A DNA stretch of 64,000 nt from DATEUP01 sp041485285 (GCA_041485285.1 JBGPJF010000005.1:14188-78187); one strand, 5' to 3'; counted from the stretch's first letter, positions 1 to 8,032 are shown. The notes: generated from the sequence alone by a model not told the origin. A program made the numbers and translations.

Positions 1-143
1 CGATAGCGGGGCCAATCCCTTCCGATCGGAGGTTCGCAGGTTCTGCTTGCACCCGAACCCCCACCTTCGAACCGCTCAACGATCCATTCGCTTCATCGCG
101 GTCGCGGGGGGGCCATTTGTGGAGGCCGATGGTGGGGCGGACG

Positions 144-398
144 CTATCCACGTCCGTAGCGCGCAACCAATTCCTGGAAGCTCCAAAACCGGTCTGCGCT
201 TCCGCCCATCATCCTGAGCGCGCGGAGGCGAAGGGCATGAGCCATCGCGTACAGGAAGAACCCCAAGACAGAAAGCACAACGAACGCGCCTGCGTACGCG
301 TACCGTGTCGAAGAATATGGCGCGACCATGAAGTAAGCCCATAATGCCCAAAAGAGTGCCAAAACGACAAGAAACGTTCCACTCACGAACATTTGCAC
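144..398 (-). CDS. small two-helix membrane protein, unknown function
   Basis: An 84-residue protein with two hydrophobic stretches (about residues 4-26 and 34-54) separated by a short polar loop, followed by an Arg-rich C-terminal segment likely to be cytoplasmic. I do not recognise a family. The hydrophobic pattern and Met start favour this frame over the competing Arg/Pro-rich frames on either strand. It lies downstream of the GT4 gene on the same strand, about 190 bases away, with no clear shared promoter. It is probably a real small membrane protein, but no function can be assigned. Confidence 0.5.
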   Translation of the reverse strand: MQMFVSGTFLVVLALFWALWAYFMVAPYSSTRYAYAGAFVVLSVLGFFLYAMAHALRLRALRMMGGSADRFWSFQELVARYGRG

Positions 399-589
399 GC
401 TTCGCTTAAGGATCCGGCCCGGCGCGCTGTCGGCGGCGGGCAGATCTGGCAGGTTCGACTGCGCACCTTCGGCGAAGAGAGGCGCCTCCGGCGGCCGTGG
501 GCCGAACTAACAGATTTGAGGCGTCTATATGGACGTGTCTCCAGAGCCAAGATGGCCGCCTTGCAGGAGCCTTCCTTCCAGTGGCCCGC

Positions 590-1837
590 CTATCGCTGCG
601 CATTCGCTGACCGCGTCTTACCCTCGGCGACGATGCGCTGGAGGAGAGCCTCATATTGGGAAACCGACCGGTCGAAGCTGAAGACTTCCTTGGTGCGCGC
701 AGCGATTTTCGCGCGGTCGAGTTTGAGCACTTGGGGGATGAGGGCGGCAGCTTCCTCGACGGTGGTGTAGAACGCGCCGACCTCGGGGGGCACGGCCTCG
801 GGCGCGCCGCCGACCTTACGGCACACGACGGGGACGCCGGAGGCGGCGGCCTCGACGGTCACGTACCCGAACCCTTCCCAAAGGGACGGGAAGACGAACA
901 CGTCCGACGCGGCGTAGAGGAGCTGGAGGTGGCCCATCGACACCTCGCGCGCGAAGTGGACCCGGTCGGCGACCCCGAGCGAGGCTGCAAGCTTCTGCAT
1001 CGCCTTCTCTTGGTTCCCCTTGCCGACGACGAGGAGGCTCGCGTCGCCGCCGGCGCGGGTGTAGGCCGCGAGGATCTCCACCACTTCCTTGGGGTTCTTG
1101 CGCCCGGCCAGGCGCCCGACGAAGAGGAGGAGCTCGCGGTGACCGAACAGCCACATCTCGTGGACCGCCTCGTCACGCTTGACCGGGTCGAACTCGGAGA
1201 CTTCGATGGGGCCGTAAATGCGCTCGACGCCGCCGCGCTTGGCCAGGAAGTCGCCGCCGGCCGCCTCAGCGTGGCCGCGCCGCTTCATGCGCGCGTTGAC
1301 CGCGCGCTCCTCGGAATCGGATTCCACGACAACGGCGTCCGACTGCAGGAGCGCGTAGTCCTCGTACTTGTCGTAGCGCCGAGAGAGCCACTTCACGGCG
1401 AGGTCGTTGAGGCCCGATTTCGAGAACGGGCGGATGTTCGACATTCGCAGCTCCGAACGCTCGCCCTCCCAGGTGCCGGACATGTGGGAGAGGATGGGGT
1501 AGGGGAGGCGCGCGTACGCGGCGCGGGGGAGCAACGTCATGTTTGATTGAACCTCGACCACATCGAAGGCGCCCTTGCCCTTGGCGAGAACGGCATTAAC
1601 GGCGTTCTTCCCAAAGGAGAGAGCGAAGGCCATTGGCGCTTTGAGCCATGTCACTTTTTCGAAGGCGATCTTCGGGTGGTTCTCGACGGGCTTGAGGTCA
1701 TTGTCGCGGGTGAAAACCGTGACTTCGTGGCCCTCGCGCGCCAGCCCGTTGGCAAGCCCCCACGCCAGCGTCCCGACGCCACCCCAATGGAACGGCGGGT
1801 ACTCCGCGGACAGGAGGGCGACGCGAAGCGGGGGCAT
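590..1837 (-). CDS. GT4-family glycosyltransferase
   Basis: A 415-residue GT-B fold glycosyltransferase, expected to move a sugar from a nucleotide-sugar donor to a glycan or lipid acceptor at the inner face of the membrane. The N-terminal domain opens with the usual beta strand and a Gly-rich loop (HWGGVG, residues 17-22). The C-terminal donor domain has FVGRLAGRKNP (Arg242, Lys247) and the EX7E pair Glu321/Glu329 in the WEGFG region, all typical of family GT4. The frame is open to 2098, but the ATG at 1837 begins exactly at the first strand of the fold (MPPLRVALLS), so the upstream 87 codons are rejected. Acceptor and donor cannot be predicted. It stands alone, divergent from the island at 2092. 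Confidence 0.85.
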   Translation of the reverse strand: MPPLRVALLSAEYPPFHWGGVGTLAWGLANGLAREGHEVTVFTRDNDLKPVENHPKIAFEKVTWLKAPMAFALSFGKNAVNAVLAKGKGAFDVVEVQSNMTLLPRAAYARLPYPILSHMSGTWEGERSELRMSNIRPFSKSGLNDLAVKWLSRRYDKYEDYALLQSDAVVVESDSEERAVNARMKRRGHAEAAGGDFLAKRGGVERIYGPIEVSEFDPVKRDEAVHEMWLFGHRELLLFVGRLAGRKNPKEVVEILAAYTRAGGDASLLVVGKGNQEKAMQKLAASLGVADRVHFAREVSMGHLQLLYAASDVFVFPSLWEGFGYVTVEAAASGVPVVCRKVGGAPEAVPPEVGAFYTTVEEAAALIPQVLKLDRAKIAARTKEVFSFDRSVSQYEALLQRIVAEGKTRSANAQR

Positions 1838-1983
1838 GGTTCGGAAGTGGGGCCCTCCCGTAATGTAGCTAATCCACTGGGCGCCGCCTGAATGGGATGG
1901 CGGAAGCCGATGAAGAGGGCGTGGCCTGCCGCGCGGGTTTTTGGGAGCCTCAAATGACCGGCCGATAGTTTCGCCGCGCCCGA

Positions 1984-2030
1984 CGATATATCGAGAGGGG
2001 CAAGGCGATCCCCAGCACCGTTTCATATAG
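1984..2030 (+). promoter_or_regulatory. promoter region of the 2092 two-gene island
   Basis: CATATAG at 2024-2030 is a plausible archaeal TATA box, predicting transcription from about 2053. A perfect 10-base palindrome CGATATATCG lies just upstream at 1984-1993 and could be an operator or a second TATA element. A GGAGGGG ribosome-binding site at 2077-2083 precedes the ATG at 2092, so this transcript has a real leader, unlike many genes here. The assignment is inferred from sequence pattern only. Confidence 0.4.
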
Positions 2031-2091
2031 CCCGTGCCAGAATCACACTCAACGAAGGGCCCGCAATCCCGGCGTTGGAGGGGCTTTGAGC

Positions 2092-2811
2092 ATGCCAAAG
2101 GCGAAGAAGGCGTCCCTTGCCGAGGTTATCGCGGAATTCCAGCCGATCGAAATCGATTGCACGTGCTTTCCGATAGCGTTGGCGAACGCGGGAAGGCTGA
2201 TCGGCCGGCAAGTTGACGGCGGGCACATGATCAGGCGGCTTGATGAGGAAGGGATTATCAAGAAATGGAATCAAGGCGTTGTCGATGTGGGCAAGGCAGA
2301 GCGTGCGCTGGCTCCGTACCTTGAGGATCACGGAATTCGAGCGACGTTTCATCGCAAGCTCCCCTTCGACCAACTCATGCTCCTCGTGGAACGAATCCCT
2401 TCCTTTCCCCAAGAGCATGGGCTTGCCGTGGCCATGTCCCACGGCTATGTGCGGCAGTACCACAACCTGGTGGACGACCTGCCGACGGCGCACTTCGAGC
2501 GCGTTGACTATCTGGGCCCGGCACATGACGTGGTGGTCATCGGCAAGGAGGGAGAAGACCTGCTGCTGCACGACGGTGATCCGGCCTTGAAGGCAAGGCA
2601 CCAGGAGGCCGGGTGGCCGGCGGGCGTGGTCAAGATCGAGGTAGAAAGGTTCAAAGCGTTCTACCATCAGGGCGAGGCCGCCAGAGAGGCAACCGTCCTG
2701 GAACGCATGAAGCCCGTCCAGCCGAAGGCGAAAGAGCGCGGGATTGCCGCACCCCCCCGCCGCGAACCTAGGCTGGCCGACTTCGACACCCGGAAGGCGG
2801 AAAAACAATGA
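2092..2811 (+). CDS. C39-like (papain-fold) cysteine peptidase candidate
   Basis: A 239-residue soluble protein. I see the signature pattern of C39-type/papain-fold peptidases: a candidate nucleophile Cys25 in DCTCFPIALANAG (compare the family CGPxALA), then His145 in AHDVVVIG and Asp163 in LLLHDGDP, followed by a VERFKAFYHQG segment matching the helix after the catalytic Asp. The usual Gln of the oxyanion hole is not obvious, and Gly after Cys is Phe. The tail from about residue 200 is basic and Pro-rich, probably disordered. The start is the ATG at 2092, behind a GGAGGGG site; a TTG two codons upstream is less likely. It overlaps the next gene by four bases (ATGA), so the two are co-translated. 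Base composition is A/T-richer than its neighbours. The family call is mine from motif order and is not certain; substrate unknown. Confidence 0.5.
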   Translation: MPKAKKASLAEVIAEFQPIEIDCTCFPIALANAGRLIGRQVDGGHMIRRLDEEGIIKKWNQGVVDVGKAERALAPYLEDHGIRATFHRKLPFDQLMLLVERIPSFPQEHGLAVAMSHGYVRQYHNLVDDLPTAHFERVDYLGPAHDVVVIGKEGEDLLLHDGDPALKARHQEAGWPAGVVKIEVERFKAFYHQGEAAREATVLERMKPVQPKAKERGIAAPPRREPRLADFDTRKAEKQ

Positions 2812-3791
2812 GCGAACGTAATCTTGGGATGGGCCACATTATCCAAGCGACGTCAAGGCGGGAGCTCTCTGACCTGGTATCGCAGCTGCTAATCAACGAG
2901 ACCGGGGGAGCCTTCTGGGCCGAGCCGGCCGAAAACGAGACCCTGTATCTGGCAGGGCGACGCTCGTATTTCGTCCCGGTCGTTGGCGGCGAAACTGAGA
3001 AGGTGGTGACCCCACTCCACAGGATTCTACGAAAGAACTTCACGAGAGAGGGCCGCACCTTCACGGTTGTGGTACCTTCGGTGCAGGAACTCCATCAAGC
3101 ATTTGATCGAGCAGAGGACCTTCGAGACTCAACATCGTACAAGGCCGTAATCCACACGTTTAGCCCAAGCGTGGCAATGGTCGACAGCGTCGGCAATCAA
3201 TTGAGCAGATTCAAGCTTGCTTACGAACGCTATCTCCAGAAGGGCGAGCCCCTGCCCCACAGCGGGGCAATCGATTCCAGGTACGTCAATCAGATGTTCG
3301 CGTTGGAAATCATAAAAGGGAATCGGCGAGACGGGTACCAACTCACAGAGCGGGCGTCTGGGTACATTGAGCACTATCGAAAAACGTACGGCGAGGAAGG
3401 CATCACGTTCGACGCCGGCGATCCCACTCCCTTCCTCGCCCTTTGCGTCCAAGATCCCGAATATCTGAGCAAGGAATTCGGGATCGGGATTCCGAAATCA
3501 TATTTTGGGCTGCTCCACGCCCTCTTCCTTCAAAGGCTCACTCTGTCAGGCCACACCGGGGCGCGCAGACCTGGCGTCACGCTGCGCCACCTGGCACTAA
3601 TCTTGCGGCAGCGCTGCTATGGCCGGGTAGCCGAGGCAGATTTGCACACCCGAATTGGCAACCTCATTCGTACGCACGCGGTAGAGGATGTTGATGCCAA
3701 ACATGAATGGTTCACGATCCGCGATTCGTGGTTCAGCAGAGCCAAAGAAGCATTCACAAAGTCCCACCAAGAAGCCCTCGCACTCGGTTAG
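2808..3791 (+). CDS. unknown protein paired with the C39-like gene
   Basis: A 327-residue soluble protein with no family I recognise and no signal peptide or membrane segment. The N-terminal third is mixed alpha/beta. The C-terminal 90 residues (from about FGLLHALFLQRL) look helical with a possible winged-helix character, containing TLRHLALILRQRCYGRV and ending in a short strand before an amphipathic helix. Translation is coupled to the upstream gene by an ATGA overlap. The two genes share an A/T-richer composition (33 G/C of 60 in 3301-3360) against 45 of 60 in 4801-4860, which suggests they arrived together. It could be a substrate, regulator or partner of the peptidase-like protein. Confidence 0.7.
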   Translation: MSERNLGMGHIIQATSRRELSDLVSQLLINETGGAFWAEPAENETLYLAGRRSYFVPVVGGETEKVVTPLHRILRKNFTREGRTFTVVVPSVQELHQAFDRAEDLRDSTSYKAVIHTFSPSVAMVDSVGNQLSRFKLAYERYLQKGEPLPHSGAIDSRYVNQMFALEIIKGNRRDGYQLTERASGYIEHYRKTYGEEGITFDAGDPTPFLALCVQDPEYLSKEFGIGIPKSYFGLLHALFLQRLTLSGHTGARRPGVTLRHLALILRQRCYGRVAEADLHTRIGNLIRTHAVEDVDAKHEWFTIRDSWFSRAKEAFTKSHQEALALG

Positions 3792-3800
3792 TGTCGGGGC

Positions 3801-4400
3801 TTAGCGCCCTTGCCGCAGGATCCAGTGCGACGCCTCTCCGAGGTTCGTCGCCTTGTGGTTCGGCTTGGGCGGCTCGCCCGTGGCCTCTTCGACCACATCG
3901 GGCCTTGCCATCGGCGCCACGCCGCGGCCATAGGCCGTGTCGACCTTGACCGTCCGCACGCCGGCCGCGTTGCCCGCGCCGACGTCGACATCGCTGTCCC
4001 CCACCATGTACGACCCCTCGAGGTCGATGCCGTACTCGCGCGTCGCGCGCATGATCATCCCGGGCTTCGGCTTCCTGCACTCGCAGTCAACTCGGTACGG
4101 CGTGTCCCCGGCGCTCGGGTGGTGGGGGCAGAAGTACACGGCATCGAGCTTGAGCCCCTCGGCGGCGAGAAGTTCTTCCATCTTGTGCTCGCCGATCCAG
4201 AACTGGTGCTCGTCGAAGATTCCGCGCGCGATGCCCCCCTGGTTCGTCGTGACGATCGCCATGTACCCAGCGGCCTTGAGCCGGCGGATCGCGTCGGCCG
4301 CGCCGCCGATGAGCTCGATCTGCGAGGGCTCCCAGAAGTGCCCGTACTCGCGGATGATCGTGCCATCGCGGTCCAGGAAGACGGCGGGCCGCCCCTTCAC
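3801..4400 (-). CDS. gmhB: GmhB-type HAD-IIIA phosphatase
   Basis: A 199-residue HAD phosphatase. GmhB removes the 1-phosphate from heptose 1,7-bisphosphate on the way to activated heptose; relatives act on other sugar or histidinol phosphates. Motif I is FLDRDGT (nucleophile Asp10, acid/base Asp12), motif II Thr51/Thr52 in TTNQGG, motif III Lys110, and motif IV Asp135/Asp139 in VGDSDVD. The family zinc site is complete: Cys91-x-His93 and Cys106-x-Cys108, the latter in DCECRKPKPG. Start is GTG at 4400, directly abutting the stop of the GT2 gene, so the two form an operon. No heptose-nucleotide synthetase is in the window, so the sugar is uncertain. Confidence 0.85.
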   Translation of the reverse strand: MKGRPAVFLDRDGTIIREYGHFWEPSQIELIGGAADAIRRLKAAGYMAIVTTNQGGIARGIFDEHQFWIGEHKMEELLAAEGLKLDAVYFCPHHPSAGDTPYRVDCECRKPKPGMIMRATREYGIDLEGSYMVGDSDVDVGAGNAAGVRTVKVDTAYGRGVAPMARPDVVEEATGEPPKPNHKATNLGEASHWILRQGR

Positions 4401-5519
4401 TTACGCGTCCCCCCGTGCGGTTTCCACGGTCACGATTCCAAAGGCCCGGCACCACGCCATCGAGAAGCGGTTGATGCGGCCCTGCATCCCCTCGTCGAAG
4501 GGCGTGAGCCTGGCGGTCATGGCGCGGGTCACCTGCGACTCCGAGACTTTGCGCGTCTTGTCGACTTCTGCGGCCTTGGCAGCAAGCGCGCGGTTGCGCG
4601 CAAGCGAATCGAGGACCGCGCGGCCGATGGCCCGCCGTTGCTCGCGCCGTTGCCCTTTGGGAACAGGCCCCGCGGCCGCCTTGTTCGGCACGCCGTCGGG
4701 GCGCAGGGATGCCGGTTTGGGAAGCGCCAGCGCGAGCAAGTCGGCCGCGAGCACTGGCTTCAGAATCCAGCGCGTCCACGGCGTGTAGTGGAGGTAGATG
4801 GCGGCGAGCCGGTTGCGCTCCCACATGTGGAGCATCTCGGGGGTCGAGGGGCGGCCCTCGGGGGGCAGCGCGTGGTGCACGTGCGCCTCGGGGACGAGCA
4901 GGATGCGGCCTCCCTGGAGACGGAGCCGCCACCCCAGCGCGACGTCCTCCCCATAGGCCCCGAACTCGGGGATGAACAGCTCGTCGCCGCCGTAGGACTT
5001 TCGCACCGCAAGCGCCGCGCCCGAACCGTAGAACACGAGCTCACGGTCGAGCGGGAAGGGGGTCGCGCAGTTGCGCCCCGCCACCGAGAGCGTCGCCAGC
5101 TTTGCGCCTTCGGCGTGAAAGCGCGCGTTCGACTTCGCGTACCCCTCGCCCTCGTTGAGGATCGGGCTGTGCGTGCAGGCGATCGACTCCCCGTCGTCGG
5201 CCCACAAAGGGGCAAGGAGTTTCTCGAGCCAGTCATGCTCGACCCATGTGTCCTGGTTGAGGAGCACCACGATGGGCGCTTTCGCCTCGCGGTAGCCGAG
5301 GTTGTTGCCGCGCGCGAAATGGAGATTCTGCGTTTGCTTCAGCAGCCGTACTTCGGGGTAGTCGCCGTCCACAATGTCGGGCGTGCCGTCGGTCGAAGCG
5401 TTGTCGACGCAGATGACCTCGAAGTCCTTCTCGGTCTGGGCGCGCAGCGAGTCGAAGAGCCGGCGGACGAACTTCGCGCCGTTGTAGGTCACGACGACCA
5501 CCGAGGACGCCGGGATCAT
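4401..5519 (-). CDS. GT2-family glycosyltransferase
   Basis: A 372-residue family-2 (GT-A fold) glycosyltransferase, rhamnosyltransferase-like in overall look. The N-terminus has the nucleotide-binding strand SVVVVTYNG and VDNASTDGT, then FARGNNLGY and the metal-binding LNQDTW motif in place of DXD. A second conserved block GAYGEDVALGWRL gives the catalytic ED. A hydrophobic stretch around WILKPVLAADLLALAL may associate with the membrane. The open frame continues to 5567, but the ATG at 5519 begins the first strand and overlaps the upstream gene by four bases (ATGA). It is co-transcribed with gmhB and the anchored ectodomain gene, suggesting surface-glycan assembly. Confidence 0.85.
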   Translation of the reverse strand: MIPASSVVVVTYNGAKFVRRLFDSLRAQTEKDFEVICVDNASTDGTPDIVDGDYPEVRLLKQTQNLHFARGNNLGYREAKAPIVVLLNQDTWVEHDWLEKLLAPLWADDGESIACTHSPILNEGEGYAKSNARFHAEGAKLATLSVAGRNCATPFPLDRELVFYGSGAALAVRKSYGGDELFIPEFGAYGEDVALGWRLRLQGGRILLVPEAHVHHALPPEGRPSTPEMLHMWERNRLAAIYLHYTPWTRWILKPVLAADLLALALPKPASLRPDGVPNKAAAGPVPKGQRREQRRAIGRAVLDSLARNRALAAKAAEVDKTRKVSESQVTRAMTARLTPFDEGMQGRINRFSMAWCRAFGIVTVETARGDA

Positions 5520-6175
5520 TTGGCGTCCTCCGGCGGCGGGTCTGCGTCGGGCACCTCGCGGGCCCATGCCCCCCGCGGCGGCGGGGGGACTTCGATGTCG
5601 ACCTCCATGCGCGGCGCCGTGCCGTCCATCTCGCCGGCAAAGTCCGCGCGCGGGCGGCGCTTGAGGTAGATGGCAACGCCGACGGCCGCCACGCCGAGCA
5701 GCGCCGCGCAGACGGTCGTGCCCGCTTGGAGCGCGGCTGTTGCTTCGGGGCTCGAGCGCAGCGGCGGCGTCCGCGTGAGCAGCACGGTGATGTTGCCCTG
5801 GGGCACGGCGTCGTGGTCCCGCGAGTTGTCGAGGTTATCGACGATCAAGGTGAAGGACTGGATCTTCGACCGCGGATAGAAGTCGAACGTCACGCTCGTG
5901 TCGTTGTCATGCGCAAGGACAGCGTCGAAGTTGCCGTGCGGGTACGCGCTGATCAGGTCGGTGGTGCGCACGATGTACAGGTCGAAAGGCCCGGTGCCGT
6001 TCTGGCTCACGGCCTCCACATGCCACGCCGAGCCGTCCGCCGGCGCATAGATGGATTCCTCGTAAAAGGCGCCCGAGGGGATCACAACCGTGTCCACGGT
6101 GGGCGGCTGCTCCGCCGCGGCGGCGGGCCAAAGCAGCGCCAAAAAGGCGGCCGCCGCAAGAGGCCGCAGGTTCAT
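5516..6175 (-). CDS. single-pass surface protein with beta ectodomain
   Basis: A 219-residue protein with an N-terminal signal peptide (MNLRPLAAAAFLALLWPAAA), an extracellular domain of about 130 residues rich in beta strands with Asn-x-Ser/Thr sites, a transmembrane helix (about residues 155-178) and a Pro/Asp-rich cytoplasmic tail. The ectodomain resembles pre-peptidase-C-terminal-like folds and shares spacing and the VDN motif with the protein at 59519-60256. The frame is open to 6349, but ATG 6175 is chosen for the signal peptide; ATG 6211 overlaps the TATA-like box. It heads the operon with GT2 and gmhB. Ligand or role unknown. Confidence 0.7.
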   Translation of the reverse strand: MNLRPLAAAAFLALLWPAAAAEQPPTVDTVVIPSGAFYEESIYAPADGSAWHVEAVSQNGTGPFDLYIVRTTDLISAYPHGNFDAVLAHDNDTSVTFDFYPRSKIQSFTLIVDNLDNSRDHDAVPQGNITVLLTRTPPLRSSPEATAALQAGTTVCAALLGVAAVGVAIYLKRRPRADFAGEMDGTAPRMEVDIEVPPPPRGAWAREVPDADPPPEDAK

Positions 6176-6208
6176 TCCAGCGCCCCCGGCGCGGCACCCC
6201 GCCACCTT

Positions 6209-6216
6209 CATATAAG
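6209..6216 (+). promoter_or_regulatory. TATA box of the leaderless gene at 6237
   Basis: CATATAAG centred about 24 bases before the ATG at 6237 predicts a transcript beginning at or very near the start codon. The element is close to symmetrical, so it could also serve the divergent gene starting at 6175, giving that gene a short leader of about 10 bases. Confidence 0.55.
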
Positions 6217-6236
6217 ACCCTCTCGATCGGCGCGCA

Positions 6237-6635
6237 ATGGCCAAGCCAGTTGCAACTCCCGGGGGATCTCCGGAGGGCGAAGAAGTGCTCACGCCCCTCC
6301 AAAAGATCCTCGCCGGGACGCTCTTGCTTTCGCTCATAACCGTCCCCATCTTTACTTTCGTGTTCTACCTGGCCCCGTTCTACAAGGCCCCGGGCGCCGC
6401 GTACCGTGGCGACTATTGGCTCATCGGCGGGACGATCGCGATCGCGCTGTCCGCCGCCTTCTCGTGGTTCTGGATGACGAAGCTGCCCGGCTTGCTCGAG
6501 GCGCGGCAGAAGCGGCGCGTCGCGCGCGCGGCCGCTTTGCGCGAGGAGCGGCGCCTCGAGAAGAGGGCCGAACAGGAGCTGCTGCGCTCCGACCGCGTGG
6601 CCAAGACGGCGGCCCTTGCAGACGAAGAGGAGTGA
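6237..6635 (+). CDS. small membrane protein with basic coiled-coil tail
   Basis: A 132-residue protein with two transmembrane helices (about residues 25-48 and 62-80) joined by a short loop (APFYKAPGAAYRGDY), and a C-terminal highly charged Arg/Glu/Ala helix from residue 88 that should form a coiled coil in the cytoplasm. I know similar two-helix proteins in euryarchaea, but no function. The start is the ATG behind a good TATA box. Its 3' half is antisense to the tail of the gene at 6421-7545; the hydrophobic pattern and promoter make this the more credible reading of that stretch. Confidence 0.65.
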   Translation: MAKPVATPGGSPEGEEVLTPLQKILAGTLLLSLITVPIFTFVFYLAPFYKAPGAAYRGDYWLIGGTIAIALSAAFSWFWMTKLPGLLEARQKRRVARAAALREERRLEKRAEQELLRSDRVAKTAALADEEE

Positions 6636-7545
6636 CGCCGGGGATCCCCTCCGCCTGGGGGCGGGGGCCCTTGACGCGCACGCCCGCGATTTCGGTGCAT
6701 GCGGCGACGATGTCTTCGAGCTGGACGCCCCACGGGAACGCGAAGACATTGCCCGAGCGCTCGAAGGGCGGCTTGACTTTGCAGCACTTCACGAAGAGGA
6801 ACGTGCCGTCGCCCACATCGGGGTGTTTGAGGGCCGGGCAGATCTCGGTGAAGGCCGCTGGCTCGCCGCCGAAAAGTTCGCGGAAGATCCGAAGCGAGAG
6901 TTCGCAGCCCACGACGGCCGCCTCGCCGGGCTGCGGGCGGACGGCGGGCGGCTGGTCGAGATACCGCGTGAGCGCGGGCGAACACGCGGAGAGCCCGGCG
7001 GTCTTGCAGGGGAAGAACACGAACCGGTGGTCGGAAAGTTCGTCGCCGAGCGCGTTGAGGCTCTTCCCCTCAAACGACGCGAGGATCGGTCTGCCGAACT
7101 GGAACGCGCCGAGCGCGCGGGCCACCAGCGTGGTGAGCTTGGCGGGCTCGGGGGGCGTGAGGTCGAAGACGACAACCTGCACGGGCGTCTCGGCGTGGAT
7201 GAAGTTGACATGCCCGAACTCGCCCTCGACGACCACCGTCTTGCCCGGGTGGGCGGCGGCGGCCGTGGCGAGCGAGTTGGCGTTCATCACGTCAACGCGC
7301 GGATCCTCGAGATACACGGTCGAGTCAGGAAGGGACAGCACTTCGACATCGGCGACCGGCCGGAAGAGGCCCTTCGTCTTCTCTTTCACGATACGCGCAA
7401 CAGCCGTGTCGTGGCCGCGGCGGAAGATCGCGAAGTCCGTGCGCACATACGCGGAGCGCTCGCGGAACGCGCTGTGCACGGAGTCGTGCGTGAGGGGGAA
7501 TTCCACCTCGACGACGGCGACATTCGAGCAGTGCTCGGGGATCAC
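6421..7545 (-). CDS. conserved hypothetical protein with read-through Arg-rich tail
   Basis: The frame codes 374 residues. The first 300 look like a folded, mixed alpha/beta protein with many strands (for example VAVVEVEFPLTHDSVHSAF and VQVVVFDLTPPEPAKL) and clustered cysteines near FVKCCKVK. I do not recognise it with confidence; similar unnamed proteins occur in euryarchaea. The last 70-80 residues are low-complexity Arg/Ser/Ala and lie entirely antisense to the gene at 6237-6635, so they may be translated read-through of a frame lacking stops in G+C-rich DNA, or reflect a lost stop or frameshift near 6640. The N-terminus is secure at the ATG at 7545. Confidence 0.65.
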   Translation of the reverse strand: MIPEHCSNVAVVEVEFPLTHDSVHSAFRERSAYVRTDFAIFRRGHDTAVARIVKEKTKGLFRPVADVEVLSLPDSTVYLEDPRVDVMNANSLATAAAAHPGKTVVVEGEFGHVNFIHAETPVQVVVFDLTPPEPAKLTTLVARALGAFQFGRPILASFEGKSLNALGDELSDHRFVFFPCKTAGLSACSPALTRYLDQPPAVRPQPGEAAVVGCELSLRIFRELFGGEPAAFTEICPALKHPDVGDGTFLFVKCCKVKPPFERSGNVFAFPWGVQLEDIVAACTEIAGVRVKGPRPQAEGIPGVTPLRLQGPPSWPRGRSAAAPVRPSSRGAAPRAKRPRARRAASAAPRASRAASSSRTTRRRRTARSRSSRR

Positions 7546-7616
7546 GCTCGCCCCATCGGGGGAGCCGCTTAAAGGTTGTCGCGCAAACGCGGCGCAGCGG
7601 GAAACGAGGGCGGACG

Positions 7617-8009
7617 CTACAGCTCCACCTTGATGCGCTTGAGGAACTGGGAGGCCTCATCCAGCGCCAGCTCCATGCCGTCCTCGGTGGGGCAGGCCCC
7701 TTTGTAGAAGCAATCCCCGTGCATGCGGTCGGCAAAGAACGAGAGTTCCTTTGATAGGTCGCGGCGGCCCATCGCTTCCAAGAACTCGTGGCGCGATTGG
7801 TGCGCATCGGGTCCCGGCGCCGGCGTCCGGTCGTGCTTGCCCATCGCGTGGTCGGTGGCCATATTGACGGCGAGCCACGCCTTCTCGGCGGCTTGGCGAA
7901 TCTTTAGCGTGTCTTTCTTCGAATAGCCCTCCTTGGCTTCGCCCCGCGCGACCACGAGGACGCCCTCGGCCAGCTGGAGCATGTTTTGGGGCCTGCGGGC
8001 AGCGTTCAT
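7617..8009 (-). CDS. HEPN-like helical protein
   Basis: A 130-residue all-helical protein. The segment EGYSKKDTLKIRQAAEKAWLA resembles the helix pair in PaREP1/DUF5618-type HEPN proteins, which often bind or cut RNA in toxin or stress roles. The HEPN catalytic RxxxxH is not clear; RTPAPGPDAHQSRHEF holds several Arg/His residues but in a non-standard order. No nucleotidyltransferase partner is adjacent. A TATA-like element TTTGATAAC on this strand at 8033-8041 is about 28 bases upstream of the ATG. The call rests on general similarity and helical pattern only. Confidence 0.5.
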   Translation of the reverse strand: MNAARRPQNMLQLAEGVLVVARGEAKEGYSKKDTLKIRQAAEKAWLAVNMATDHAMGKHDRTPAPGPDAHQSRHEFLEAMGRRDLSKELSFFADRMHGDCFYKGACPTEDGMELALDEASQFLKRIKVEL

Positions 8010-8032
8010 CGGGCAAACACTCCGGGCTGCGC

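Noticed and set aside
1838..2098. Upstream extension of the GT4 gene to 2098
   Set aside because: The extra 87 codons precede the first strand of the fold and overlap the promoter of the divergent island.
3810..5669. 619-codon open frame opposite the gmhB and GT2 genes
   Set aside because: Antisense shadow of two well-supported enzymes; its translation is Arg/Pro/Gly/Val-rich with no domain.
5726..7633. 635-codon plus-strand open frame across several genes
   Set aside because: It runs through parts of four other genes and changes character along its length; no motifs.
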